A stretch of DNA of 64,000 bases, taken from assembly GCF_016907925.1 (NCBI RefSeq), contig NZ_JAFBCZ010000002.1:124001-188000 (forward strand), given 5' to 3'. This document shows positions 38,245 to 46,977 of the stretch, piece by piece. A program made the translations under genes and the position numbers. The DNA is from Herpetosiphon giganteus. Its GTDB lineage: Bacteria; Chloroflexota; Chloroflexia; Chloroflexales; Herpetosiphonaceae. Under the pieces are notes generated by a model that saw nothing but the letters and a program-made list of their open reading frames with translations, had not been told where the DNA came from and made no database searches. Each line of letters opens with the position of its first letter. Position 1 is the stretch's first letter.

Positions 38245-38327
38245 AAATCCTCATCACTTAACATTCTATTGAGCTTGGGTCTTAAGTATTGGCTAATAAT
38301 AATCCACAAAATAGTTATTAGGGGGTA

Positions 38328-38386
38328 CAGGGTGATGAAAACCCCCTGTGTTTCCCGCCTTGAGGCAGGACGGAAGGGTGGTGAAA
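38328..38386 (+). repeat. Two-hairpin structured repeat, copy A
   Basis: Begins TTAGGGGGT and ends ACGGAAGGG with a short tail. Hairpin 1 pairs ACAGGG with CCCTGT; hairpin 2 pairs TCCCGCC with GGCAGGA (one mismatch). Copy B at 46917-46977 has the same order with compensatory base changes. Confidence 0.75.
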
Positions 38387-38485
38387 ACTCGTGAGCCAAG
38401 CCGATAATTCATGATTCTACGTGTGGATTATGCAGCTACTTCTGCCTTAACTGACGAAAGCAGAAGTAGCTCAAACCTTAATTTT

Positions 38486-39988
38486 TTAGGCGGCTTTGCC
38501 AAGCATACTACCCAATTCACGCAACTTTTGCGGCGTAAACAGGCCAAGATTTGGCACATACTGGGCTGTGCCTTCGCGCCAACCACGCAGCGCTAAGCCA
38601 ATTTCTACCGCATTGCGACACTCCAAAATTGCCAAAAGCTCGGCTTCGGCCACAAAGCCCGCTTGATCGAAGCGTACTGCCAAACGGCTCCAGCGATCGG
38701 CTGGCTGTTGGGCTGGGGCAAGCTGTTCGAGTTGAGCCAAAACTGCCTGCATATCGGGCGTAGTTTGATAGACCACTTTGGCAACTTGGCAATTGCGTAA
38801 CAGGCTTTGATAGCTTTTTGCCACCACAACCAAAACTTTGGGCTGGCCAACCAAGCGTTGCGCCAAACTCGCCGCCATGGCTTCGGTGGCAGGCACGAAG
38901 ATTGGAATCCGCTCGCTGCCACGTTGGGCAATAAAATCGGGCACTAATAAACGATGAGCCAAGCTAAATGGCACCGGATCGCGGCGAATCCGCCAGCCTG
39001 CATTTTGGCCTTTGCTCACAAAGCGACTCCAGGCTTGGCTAAATTGTTGTTCGAGCGTGGTTTCCCAGCTATCGCCGCTGGTGTCATGTTGATAGCGAGC
39101 TGTGCCACCAAGTACGGTTAATTCGCGCTTCGCAAGCTTAACGAGGCTATTTTTGCCCTGCATATGCACCTGAATCAAGCCTTCGCTGGCGGTGTTGGGA
39201 TGGGCTGCCAGTAAGCGCAACGCACAGCGCGCAATCCGCCGCCCAGTGCGCGTCCAATTGCCGAGCGCATCTTTGGCTCCATGCAAGGTGAGCAGCACAA
39301 AGGTGGCCATGCAATCTTCTGGCTCGCTTAATTCATAGCGCAGATTATAGCGCTGCGCCAAATTATGTGCCGAAACTGCCAAGGCATTAATATCGCCATC
39401 AAGCCGTAATTGCAGCGAGCGGCAATTGCGCAAGCCTGTTTCGAGCGAATGAAAATTGTATAAAGCCACAATTGCGCTTGGCTCTGGGCGTTCGGCGCTG
39501 CGCACCAACAAGGCTTCTTGCTCATCATCAAGGTAGAGCACGCGCTCAAATTGGCTGGCGGTTAATCCGACCTCGTTAGCCAGTTGGTTGACCGCGGGCC
39601 AACGCTCGCTGGGCAAAATGAAGCCAGTGCTTTGATTGGCGTGAGCATACAGCAAGGCCCGAAAATCAGCCGGATTGCGCAAGCCGCGTTCAGCTAATTG
39701 TTGATACGTAGCTTGATCGAGCACTTCGGCGATTTGAGGCTGATGCCAACGATAGGTTTGGCTTAAACATGCCACCAAGCCGCGCGCCAACTTGGGATCG
39801 CCGAAAAACTCCAGCAAGGTGGCGGCTTCAAATTCGCGCCGTGCCCGTCCAAGCATCTGCTCGTAGTAGCCAATCGCATACTCAATCGCCGCCAAATAGC
39901 GATCATCACGCAATTGGTGCGGGTAGAGTTGGCGGCCAAGCTCGCCATTGCGGCTGGTATATTTGAAATCGGCTGGTGTAAATGACAT
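38486..39988 (-). CDS. Bax1-like DUF790 nuclease-family protein
   Basis: A 500-residue protein resembling DUF790/Bax1, the nuclease partner of archaeal XPB. The N-terminus (LGRQLYPHQLRDDRYLAAIEYAIGYYEQMLG) and a mid-region ELSEPEDCMATFVLLTLHGAKDALGNWTRTGRR fit the family. The nuclease region shows LVPDFIA near residue 355, but the expected acidic residue in the next strand is replaced (SERIPIF) and the following lysine is not obvious (AQRLVG), so catalysis is in doubt. The XPB-type helicase lies upstream on the same strand, separated by 455 bp of repeats. The alignment is from memory of the family. Confidence 0.78.
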   Translation of the reverse strand: MSFTPADFKYTSRNGELGRQLYPHQLRDDRYLAAIEYAIGYYEQMLGRARREFEAATLLEFFGDPKLARGLVACLSQTYRWHQPQIAEVLDQATYQQLAERGLRNPADFRALLYAHANQSTGFILPSERWPAVNQLANEVGLTASQFERVLYLDDEQEALLVRSAERPEPSAIVALYNFHSLETGLRNCRSLQLRLDGDINALAVSAHNLAQRYNLRYELSEPEDCMATFVLLTLHGAKDALGNWTRTGRRIARCALRLLAAHPNTASEGLIQVHMQGKNSLVKLAKRELTVLGGTARYQHDTSGDSWETTLEQQFSQAWSRFVSKGQNAGWRIRRDPVPFSLAHRLLVPDFIAQRGSERIPIFVPATEAMAASLAQRLVGQPKVLVVVAKSYQSLLRNCQVAKVVYQTTPDMQAVLAQLEQLAPAQQPADRWSRLAVRFDQAGFVAEAELLAILECRNAVEIGLALRGWREGTAQYVPNLGLFTPQKLRELGSMLGKAA

Positions 39989-40020
39989 AAGTATTCCAAT
40001 ACTGCAAAGACTAAGCTAAT

Positions 40021-40443
40021 TGATCCACGAAGGACACGAAGAGCACGAAGGGCTGTAACCGCGAAGGACGCGAAGAGCCGTTTTTTCGCCACGAATTGCA
40101 CGAATTCCACGAAGAATATTCCGATAGCCCAAAGCTATAAAGTTTTTAGCCACAGATTGCACAGATTATTGTGATTCTGTTCCTCTTAGCCCAAAGCCTA
40201 TAGCCCATAGCCATCGGTTCCTCTGCCCCTCTGCATTAAGAATTTGATCCACGAAGAACACGAAGAGCACGAAGGGCTATAACCGCGAAGAACACGAAGA
40301 ACACGAAGGTTTCTATTTCCAAAGCCTTACGCTTCATCCCTCATCCCTCATCTTCATCCTTCGCTACTCTGCGCCGCTGCGTTAAATCCTAATCCCTTAT
40401 CATGAGCCTTCATCCCTCATCCCTCATCCCTCATCCTTCATCC
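40021..40443. repeat. Large block of degenerate tandem repeats
   Basis: The 455-bp gap between the Bax1-like and XPB genes is almost all repeats: CACGAAG(A/G)(A/G) units at 40027-40080 and 40250-40310, AGCCACAGATTGCACAGATT near 40150, AGCCCATAGCC words near 40190, CTCTGCNCCTCTGC phrases near 40205 and 40370, and five TTCATCC/CTCATCC heptamers at 40409-40443 that touch the XPB stop codon. No gene is seen. Confidence 0.85.
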
Positions 40444-41769
40444 TTAACTATTGCTCTGCTGATTATGCGCGGCCACGGCTTTTTTGCGGCGGCGCGCGGT
40501 TTGAACTTCGCTTGTATTGCGGGTAACCAACTCGTAGAGCAAGGCTTCATCAGGCTTTTTGCGCAAGACCCGCCCCAAGCGTTGAATATATTCGCGAGCA
40601 GTGGCCGAACCGCTGACCACAATTGCCACGTTGGCATCGGGCACATCAACGCCCTCGTTCAGCACCCGCCCCGTGACCAACTTAGAATAGCGTCCAGACC
40701 GAAAGCCATCCAAAATTGCCTTGCGTTCGTCGGCTGCCGTGCGATAGGTAATGCTGGGGATGGCAAACTGACGACTGATGGTGTTGACCAAGGCGTTGTA
40801 TTCAGAAAAGATAATGACTTTATCGTTGGGATGTTGGCTGAGCAATTGGCCAACATGTTCAAGCTTTTTCTCGGCGTTGAGCGCAATCATGCGCGCTTGA
40901 TGCTGCGCTTGTAAGGCATTGCGGGCTTGAGGATCGCTACCAGAGCGCCGAATTAGCTCGCCAAAGAAATCACCACCGCTAGCCAATTTATGCCGATGCT
41001 TGGCCAAAAACCAGCGCCATGTAGTCATCAAGGTTTCATAGCGCACCAATTCATCGGCGGTTAGATCGACCAAAATGCGTTTTTCGCGGAACTTGGCAAT
41101 ATGGCCTTCTTCGGCCAAATCGTTGGGTGCGCGTCGATAGACGACCTTGCCAACCAAGCGGTCGAGTGCTGAATGCGAGCCATCGCTACGTTCGGGCGTT
41201 GCAGTCAAACCCAAGCGATAGGGTGTGCGGCTACGCAAGGCAATTGTGCTATAGGCAGGTGAAGGCAAATGATGCACTTCATCACAAATTAGCAAGCCCA
41301 AATTCTCAAGTGGCGCATCGGGCATGGCTGCCGAAGCATAGGTGATGACGGTGATTGGCCGCCATTCGCGCTGGCCATCGCCAACTACGCCGACAAATTT
41401 GGGATCGAGCGCCAAGGTTTGGATCACGGTGTCGCGCCATTGGTAGAGCAATTCAATCGTGGGCACGACGATCAGCGTGCGCAGACCTAACTTGGCAATT
41501 GCCAACATTGCGGTGATCGTTTTGCCAGCGCCGGTTGGCAGCACAATCACCCCACGCCCTTCGTTGGCTGTCCAAGCTGCGACAGCCTCGGTTTGATAGG
41601 GGCGCGGGGCAAATTGCAATTTGGCTTTGAATCCGCCCTGCAAACTGGCATCAACTTCTGGCAAATCCTCATCTGGTTCGTCAAGCAGGCTTGCATCAAG
41701 CAAACTTGCCTCGTCGAGCAGCCATTCTTCTTGGGCTGGCTGCTCGGCTTGGGTGGCAGTTCGGGTCAT
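40444..41769 (-). CDS. XPB-type DEAD/DEAH superfamily 2 helicase
   Basis: A 441-residue SF2 helicase of the XPB/Rad25 type. After an acidic N-terminus (LLDASLLDEPDEDLPEVD) come the Q-like motif RPYQTEAVAAW, motif I LPTGAGKT, motif Ia VVPTIELLYQWRDTV, motif II CDEVHHLP, motif III LTATPER, and the C-terminal RecA domain with IIFSEYN, RVLNEGVDVPDA and QRLGRVLRKK. XPB opens DNA in nucleotide excision repair. ATG 41769 has GGAGG four bases upstream. It starts eight bases after the HhH gene and precedes the Bax1-like gene, making an archaeal-like XPB/Bax1 arrangement. Confidence 0.9.
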   Translation of the reverse strand: MTRTATQAEQPAQEEWLLDEASLLDASLLDEPDEDLPEVDASLQGGFKAKLQFAPRPYQTEAVAAWTANEGRGVIVLPTGAGKTITAMLAIAKLGLRTLIVVPTIELLYQWRDTVIQTLALDPKFVGVVGDGQREWRPITVITYASAAMPDAPLENLGLLICDEVHHLPSPAYSTIALRSRTPYRLGLTATPERSDGSHSALDRLVGKVVYRRAPNDLAEEGHIAKFREKRILVDLTADELVRYETLMTTWRWFLAKHRHKLASGGDFFGELIRRSGSDPQARNALQAQHQARMIALNAEKKLEHVGQLLSQHPNDKVIIFSEYNALVNTISRQFAIPSITYRTAADERKAILDGFRSGRYSKLVTGRVLNEGVDVPDANVAIVVSGSATAREYIQRLGRVLRKKPDEALLYELVTRNTSEVQTARRRKKAVAAHNQQSNS

Positions 41770-41777
41770 GCATCCTC

Positions 41778-42323
41778 CTAGGCGGCTTTTTGCCCATACT
41801 CCCATAAGGTTGGTTGGGTATAGATGATGTTGCTGCTTCGAGCGCTGTGGGCCGCATTGGCTGGTGGTGGTGGATCGTCGGGAAACATGTTCGAAACAAT
41901 TAGGTCGGCGCGTTGCGGGCCTACGCCCCAAATTGCGGTCAGCCGTTGGTAGGCTGCTTCGCGCAACAAGGCCGAAAGCTCAATCTCGCCCAGTTCTTGG
42001 CTGATGCGTTCGGCCAAAATTGGCCCAATGCCAGCAATTTTGAGCAAGCGTTGTTGGCTGGGTGGCAGCAAGGCACACAGATCTTCGTAGAAATCCAATT
42101 GGCCTTGAGCTGCAAGCACCGTGATCTTGCGGGTGAGGCTGGCCCCAAGTTTGTTGAGACCTAACGGCTTGCCTGCTAAGGCGCGTTCGGAGAGCGAATG
42201 CCGCAGACGGAGGATTGCCCGCGCTATTTCGCCATAGCGCCGCACTCGATAGGGATTGGCGTTCTGGCGCTTCAGCAGCGTGGCAATATTAAACAGAATT
42301 TGGGCAATTGCGCGATTATTCAT
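41778..42323 (-). CDS. Helix-hairpin-helix protein like the PolX/Pol-beta N-terminus
   Basis: A 181-residue protein. The first 60 residues (NNRAIAQILFNIATLLKRQNANPYRVRRYGEIARAI) match the 8-kDa DNA-binding domain of PolX and DNA polymerase beta. Two helix-hairpin-helix motifs follow (LLKIAGIGPILAERISQ and AIWGVGPQRADLIV). There is no polymerase palm or PHP domain, so it is a stand-alone DNA-end or gap-binding module. It is the first gene of an operon with the XPB-type helicase (8-base gap). ATG 42323 is used; its ribosome binding site is weak. Confidence 0.82.
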   Translation of the reverse strand: MNNRAIAQILFNIATLLKRQNANPYRVRRYGEIARAILRLRHSLSERALAGKPLGLNKLGASLTRKITVLAAQGQLDFYEDLCALLPPSQQRLLKIAGIGPILAERISQELGEIELSALLREAAYQRLTAIWGVGPQRADLIVSNMFPDDPPPPANAAHSARSSNIIYTQPTLWEYGQKAA

Positions 42324-42386
42324 GGCTATCACCAAAGCTTTCTACTCGTTCAAACGTACTGTGTCTGTGATGAAACATCTGTGCTA

Positions 42387-42414
42387 ATTATACTACATTT
42401 AAGCTTAATCGCAA
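42387..42414 (-). promoter_or_regulatory. Promoter of the HhH-XPB operon with spacer palindrome
   Basis: On the minus strand, -35 TTGCGA (42414-42409), 16-bp spacer, perfect -10 TATAAT (42392-42387), 64 bp from the ATG. The spacer holds a perfect 10-bp palindrome TTAAGCTTAA (42399-42408), a typical operator position. Confidence 0.75.
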
Positions 42415-42493
42415 GCGTTATTATGTTGATCTGATCAATTCATAGAGGTCGTTAACGTAAGCCAAGTATAGCCTGAACATGTGACAAAAACCG

Positions 42494-42730
42494 TCACAAC
42501 TGGCTTTTGGGCTGAATCTGAATCTCTAAATCGCAAGCCTTGATGCCATGAAAAAGCTGGCGCGGAATCGTCACCGCCGCGTAGCCAGTCGCATCAAAGC
42601 GCCGTTCGATAGTGAAGTTTGGGGTCGCAATGTTCACAAGCTGGGCATACGCCGCCTCGCAATGAATCAGCAAAGCCCAATCGCCGTTGACTAGCTCTTG
42701 GGCTTCGAGATCATAGAGATAATTCGGCAT
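42494..42730 (-). CDS. Small hypothetical protein (78 aa)
   Basis: A 78-residue protein beginning MPNYLYDLEAQELVNGDWALL. It is not recognised. It has no signal or membrane segment and looks like a small mixed beta-strand domain (ERRFDATGYAAVTIPRQLFHGI, LEIQIQPKSQ). AAGGAA ahead of the ATG supports it. It stands alone between the HhH operon promoter and a repeat element. Confidence 0.68.
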   Translation of the reverse strand: MPNYLYDLEAQELVNGDWALLIHCEAAYAQLVNIATPNFTIERRFDATGYAAVTIPRQLFHGIKACDLEIQIQPKSQL

Positions 42731-42807
42731 CGACCGTTCCTTTCATGAATCAAATTCATTTTTTGCAACGTCGCCGATTGTACCAGAACATGCCTTGGTT
42801 GTAAGAA

Positions 42808-42999
42808 CCCCTCACCCTAACCCCTCGCCCGTCCTACGGGCGAGAGGCTTTTCATGGTGTGCCTCTTGGACAATTCGTTGGGCAACAAGGTCGGCTCCCC
42901 CTCGCCCGCGTTTTCGTGGGAGAGGGGGCCGGGGGGTGAGGGAATGTTTGACCACCACGCTTTTTTAAAAACCTACCCTTGAAAGGCTGGGGGGTGAGG
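42808..42999. repeat. GC-rich dispersed element, copy 5, plus a right-end fragment
   Basis: A complete copy at 42808-42942 is followed by a further fragment of the right end (GGCTGGGGGGTGAGGGC, about 42983-42999) that stops six bases before the NB-ARC gene stop codon. It fills the gap between the 78-residue gene and the NB-ARC gene. Confidence 0.88.
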
Positions 43000-43005
43000 G
43001 CACAA

Positions 43006-46000
43006 CTACTTAATCACTGCGCCTAGATTGAGCAAACTCGCTTGTTCTGCTGGATTGAGGCCAGTTGCTTGCTTGATGCTAAGCCCTTGATAGGGGTGGT
43101 CGCCATGCAGCCGTTTGCGCAATTTGCCTGTGGTTAAATCCCAAATGGTAATCGTGCCTTGCTGATCGCCAGTGATTAACATGTGACTATCGGCGCTCAG
43201 ATACGCACTATCCAAGGCTGCCAGATGCTCAAACCGCTGGACTATTTGGCGCTTCTGCCAATCCCAAATCAAGGCCAACGAACCAGCTGTAATCACAATC
43301 CAGCGCCCATCCGCCGACCACTGGACTTTTTTGAGCAAGCCTGGTTTATGCAAGGCGATAATCTCATATTGCTCGGTGCTGAGATCCCAAATGCGTACCT
43401 GTTGATCGGCTGCCGCACTGACAAGTTGGCGTTGGTCGGGGCTAAAACTAAGGCCGATGATGCTGGCACTATGGCCTGCCAATAAGCCCACACAACTGTG
43501 TTCGTTAACGCCCCAAATGCGAATGGTATGGTCAGCGCTGCCGGTTGCCAACAAATTGCCATTGTGGCTCCACTCAAGGGTTGTTACCAAATCATCGTGG
43601 CAATCAAAAACATGGCTAATGTGGCCATAGGGTAGCGACCAAATATGCACCGTATGATCTTCGCTACAACTGGCGAGCATACTGCCATCGGGCCGAAAAC
43701 TAAGCGCCCGAATTAAGCCGTGATGGCCAGTTAAAATTGTGGTCAATTGCAGGCGCTGACAATCCCAAATTTGAATCAGCTGCTCTTTGCTCAACGCCAA
43801 ACTGTGGCTGGCTTGATGATAGGCCAATTCACGCCCATTATTGGTTTCTGGTGGTAAATTGAGCCGATAATATGGCTCAGTTAGTTGCCATAATGCAACA
43901 GCTTGCGCTTCGCTGGAACTAAACAATAAATCGTTATTTAGGCTTAATGCGAGGCTGCGAACACCGCCGCGATAGCCTTGCAGGGTATGAATTAAGCGCC
44001 CGCTGGCTTGCTCCCAAATGCGCAGGCTTTGATCGCTGCTCACCGAATAGAGCCGCGAACCATCGCGACTGTAGCGCAACGCCCGCACCCAATGCTGATG
44101 CCCATACAACATATGGGTCAGATGGACGGTTTGGACCTGCCAAACCCGAATACATTGATCGATGCCAGCAGTGGCCAAATTGGCTCCATCAGGGCTGAAT
44201 TGCAAATCAAAGACCCGATCTTCGTTGGCGAGGCTGGTGATTAACTGATTATCCTGAAGATCCCACAGATACACATCGCCATCAAGCCCAGTGCCCGCTA
44301 AAATTGTAGCATCAGGGCTGAATGCCAACAGCTGAATTGGCTCGTGATGAGTCGTTAACGTGCTTTGATAGCGCAAATGCTGCCCATGCCAGAGCTTGAT
44401 TTGGCGATCAATCCCAGCGGTTGCCAAAAGTTGGCCATCGGCGCTCAATTGAATGCTGCTGATGCCGCCGCTATGCGCATTGATCGTCTGCAAACATTTG
44501 CCACTCAGTCGATCCCACACCCGCAACTCACCATCGCTGCTGGCGCTAATCAGCCGTTGCGATTGCGGTGCAACCACCACGCCAATCACTGGCTGGGTGT
44601 GGCCAACAAACATGCGCGGATTATGGCCTTGGCTCGCTTCCCACAAGCGAATTATGCCGTCGTTGCCAGCGCTAATGAGAAAGCGGCCATCGCTGCTAAA
44701 ACTCAGCGTGCGCACGCCATCGTGGTTGCTTGGCAGGTGCCAAAGCTTGCGCAGCTCCAAGCTATGCCAAACGATTAACTCATCATCGGCAGTAGCGACC
44801 GCCAAAAACCGATCAGCCGGATCGCGGGCGAGGGCAATTAATGGGCCAAATTGCTCGCTAAACACCGTGCGCGAAAGGTCGCTATAGCTCAAATCGAGAT
44901 GTTTGGGCGTGAGGCCGCGCAGATTGGCATGCCACAACGGTTTATGTCGAAAATCAAATTGGCTAAGATCGGCCTTGAGTTCAACCAATAAATTAAAAAT
45001 ATTGCCTGGTGCATAGCCCATTTCCAAGGCGCTCAAGGCTTGCATCGTTTGCAGCAGTTGGCGCAGCGTCGTCAACAAGCGCTCTTGGCCAAGCTCAACA
45101 AAAATTCGGTGCAGCAAGGGCCGCAAAATAGCCCGACTTTGGTGCTCGCGAATGCTATCGAGGCTATTGGCTTTAATCAGCGCATGGCGATAGAGCAAAC
45201 CCTGCGTTCCATCAAGCAATTCTTGGGCAATCTGGTCGATCAAGCGGTCGGTGGTGTATTCGAGCACCACGTTGTGCAGCATAAAGCCATCTTGGTGGCG
45301 CTCGACGAGCGAGCGGCGCAGCAACGATTCAAGGGTTTCGAGCAACATATGTTGATATTTTGAGCGCACCAAATCGTGCTTGAGTTCGGCCAATTTGACG
45401 GTATGACGTTCGATTGCCAGCCAATACAATAATTCCTGTTCTTGGTCGGATAAACGCTCGAACTGCTGGGCTAAGATTGTACGAACATCGCCAAAAATTA
45501 GCTCTTCGTGCTGCAAAAACTCGGCAATTTGGCCAAAAAACATCGTTTTGATCACTTGGGCAACCAATTTTAAGGCCAACGGATTGCCCGTGTAATGCTT
45601 AATCAGTTCTTGCCAAAGTTGCGGCGTGCCATACAGCTCCTGATTATCAAGCAACATTTGGGCATCATCGCGGATCAAGCCAGTGAGCACCATTGAGCGG
45701 GTGTGCACACCTTCGAGCCGATTGAACTCATAGGGTTTTTCGCGGCTGGTCACAATCAAACAGCTTTCGTGGGCGCGCTCGCTGATGGCTTGAAACAGTT
45801 GGGCATATTGCTCGTAGCCTTCGCGATAGCGCCCAGCGGGATAATTGGGCTGCAAAATGGCCTCAATATTATCGAGAATCAATAGGCAGCGGGTGGTACG
45901 CAAATAATCAATCAAGACACTTAAACGCTGCTCAAATTGTGCCGGATATGCCGAATTGGGGCTGGGAATAATCCGATGTAAGCATTCCAGCAGAAAATCA

Positions 46001-46635
46001 TTTGCCTGTTGGCCTTGTTGCAACGAACGCCAAACAAGCACTTTAAAATCATCTTGGGCTTGTTGGGCAACCCGTGTGGCAAGGCTGGTTTTGCCCATGC
46101 CGCCCAGCCCGATAATTGCCACCAAGCGGCAGCGATCAAGTTGCAGCCACTTCACCAAGGTCGCAGTTTCATCCTCGCGCCCAACAAAATTTTGCACATC
46201 GGGAGCATCGCCCCAATCGTGCAAGACCCCCATCAACGGCCCAGTTTTGGCTTGATCCTGCTTTTGCTGCTGCACCTCGGCCAGATAGGCGCTTGCCAAC
46301 TGTTGCAAGGCCTGCCACGTTGCCAGCGGCGTGAAATCAATTGCATACTCGTTCAGGGCAAACTGAATCGTTGCCAACAACTGCTGTTCAGCCAGGCCCC
46401 GCTGGTAAGGCGGTAAATCCAACTGATCGATCACCAGTTGCGCGAGGGCGGCGATATAGCCTAGTGGGCACAGTATTTGATCATTTTCATAGCGCATGAT
46501 CGTGGTATGTGCCAGCCCAAAATGGCGGGCAGCCCGATTTTTGGAGCGAAAAACCCATGAACGCAAATCGCCCAGAAATGCGCCCAGCCCTTCGGTTGCA
46601 TGAAAAACAGGCAACGATAAAACAGCGTTTGTCAT
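43006..46635 (-). CDS. HTH/NB-ARC/WD40 STAND protein
   Basis: A 1209-residue multidomain protein. An N-terminal Xre-like helix-turn-helix (about residues 30-60, AARHFGLAHTTIMRYEND) is followed by an NB-ARC ATPase near 165-430 with Walker A IGLGGMGKTSLA, Walker B RCLLILDNIEAIL, IVTSREKP and GNPLALKLV. A winged-helix/helical linker follows. From about residue 590 to the end there are 14 WD40 repeats, for example LSFSSDGRFLISAGNDGIIRLW, enough for two seven-bladed propellers. STAND proteins of this form are switch ATPases; some relatives act in antiviral defence, but that is not shown here. GAGG six bases before ATG 46635 sets the start. Confidence 0.9.
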   Translation of the reverse strand: MTNAVLSLPVFHATEGLGAFLGDLRSWVFRSKNRAARHFGLAHTTIMRYENDQILCPLGYIAALAQLVIDQLDLPPYQRGLAEQQLLATIQFALNEYAIDFTPLATWQALQQLASAYLAEVQQQKQDQAKTGPLMGVLHDWGDAPDVQNFVGREDETATLVKWLQLDRCRLVAIIGLGGMGKTSLATRVAQQAQDDFKVLVWRSLQQGQQANDFLLECLHRIIPSPNSAYPAQFEQRLSVLIDYLRTTRCLLILDNIEAILQPNYPAGRYREGYEQYAQLFQAISERAHESCLIVTSREKPYEFNRLEGVHTRSMVLTGLIRDDAQMLLDNQELYGTPQLWQELIKHYTGNPLALKLVAQVIKTMFFGQIAEFLQHEELIFGDVRTILAQQFERLSDQEQELLYWLAIERHTVKLAELKHDLVRSKYQHMLLETLESLLRRSLVERHQDGFMLHNVVLEYTTDRLIDQIAQELLDGTQGLLYRHALIKANSLDSIREHQSRAILRPLLHRIFVELGQERLLTTLRQLLQTMQALSALEMGYAPGNIFNLLVELKADLSQFDFRHKPLWHANLRGLTPKHLDLSYSDLSRTVFSEQFGPLIALARDPADRFLAVATADDELIVWHSLELRKLWHLPSNHDGVRTLSFSSDGRFLISAGNDGIIRLWEASQGHNPRMFVGHTQPVIGVVVAPQSQRLISASSDGELRVWDRLSGKCLQTINAHSGGISSIQLSADGQLLATAGIDRQIKLWHGQHLRYQSTLTTHHEPIQLLAFSPDATILAGTGLDGDVYLWDLQDNQLITSLANEDRVFDLQFSPDGANLATAGIDQCIRVWQVQTVHLTHMLYGHQHWVRALRYSRDGSRLYSVSSDQSLRIWEQASGRLIHTLQGYRGGVRSLALSLNNDLLFSSSEAQAVALWQLTEPYYRLNLPPETNNGRELAYHQASHSLALSKEQLIQIWDCQRLQLTTILTGHHGLIRALSFRPDGSMLASCSEDHTVHIWSLPYGHISHVFDCHDDLVTTLEWSHNGNLLATGSADHTIRIWGVNEHSCVGLLAGHSASIIGLSFSPDQRQLVSAAADQQVRIWDLSTEQYEIIALHKPGLLKKVQWSADGRWIVITAGSLALIWDWQKRQIVQRFEHLAALDSAYLSADSHMLITGDQQGTITIWDLTTGKLRKRLHGDHPYQGLSIKQATGLNPAEQASLLNLGAVIK

Positions 46636-46694
46636 GACAAACCTCATTCTGCGCTGGAAAAATATCAAGCTCGGTAGTAACGAATTATGCCTGA

Positions 46695-46723
46695 ATGATA
46701 GATGCAAGCTCGTAGAACTTCAA
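46695..46723 (-). promoter_or_regulatory. Promoter of the NB-ARC/WD40 gene
   Basis: On the minus strand, -35 TTGAAG (46723-46718), 17-bp spacer and -10 TATCAT (46700-46695), 60 bp upstream of the ATG. Confidence 0.6.
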
Positions 46724-46850
46724 GAGCTAGTACGCTAGTGCCAAAGTACTATTTTTAACCGTAGTTTAACGGGTTAAGGCAGCAGAAATCAAAAGTCAAA
46801 AACACCGGTGGCTAAACAATCGGTATTTGTAGAACAAGGGTTGGGTAAGG

Positions 46851-46880
46851 AACCGCGAAGGACACGAAGAGCACGAAGGG
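46851..46880. repeat. CACGAAG quasi-tandem repeat
   Basis: ACCGCGAAGGACACGAAGAGCACGAAG units, the same word family as at 22968 and 40027. The region 46724-46850 shows nothing else. Confidence 0.65.
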
Positions 46881-46916
46881 GAAATAGAAACATACACACA
46901 ATCCAGCAGATAAACA

Positions 46917-46977
46917 TTAGGGGGTGCTGGGGGATGAAAACCCCCGGCGTTTCCCTCCAGCGGAGGGACGGAAGGGA
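46917..46977 (+). repeat. Two-hairpin structured repeat, copy B
   Basis: Same architecture as 38328-38386. Hairpin 1 pairs GCTGGGGG with CCCCCGGC around loop ATGAAAA; hairpin 2 pairs TCCCTCC with GGAGGGA around AGC; then ACGGAAGGG. The stems differ in bases from copy A but keep pairing. Confidence 0.75.

Noticed and set aside
40021-40443. Possible CRISPR array
   Set aside because: The repeats are 7-9-bp degenerate words with no unique spacers of regular length and no cas genes nearby.
43006-46635. Calling the NB-ARC/WD40 protein an antiphage system
   Set aside because: There is no neighbouring defence gene or known effector domain, so it is left as a candidate only.
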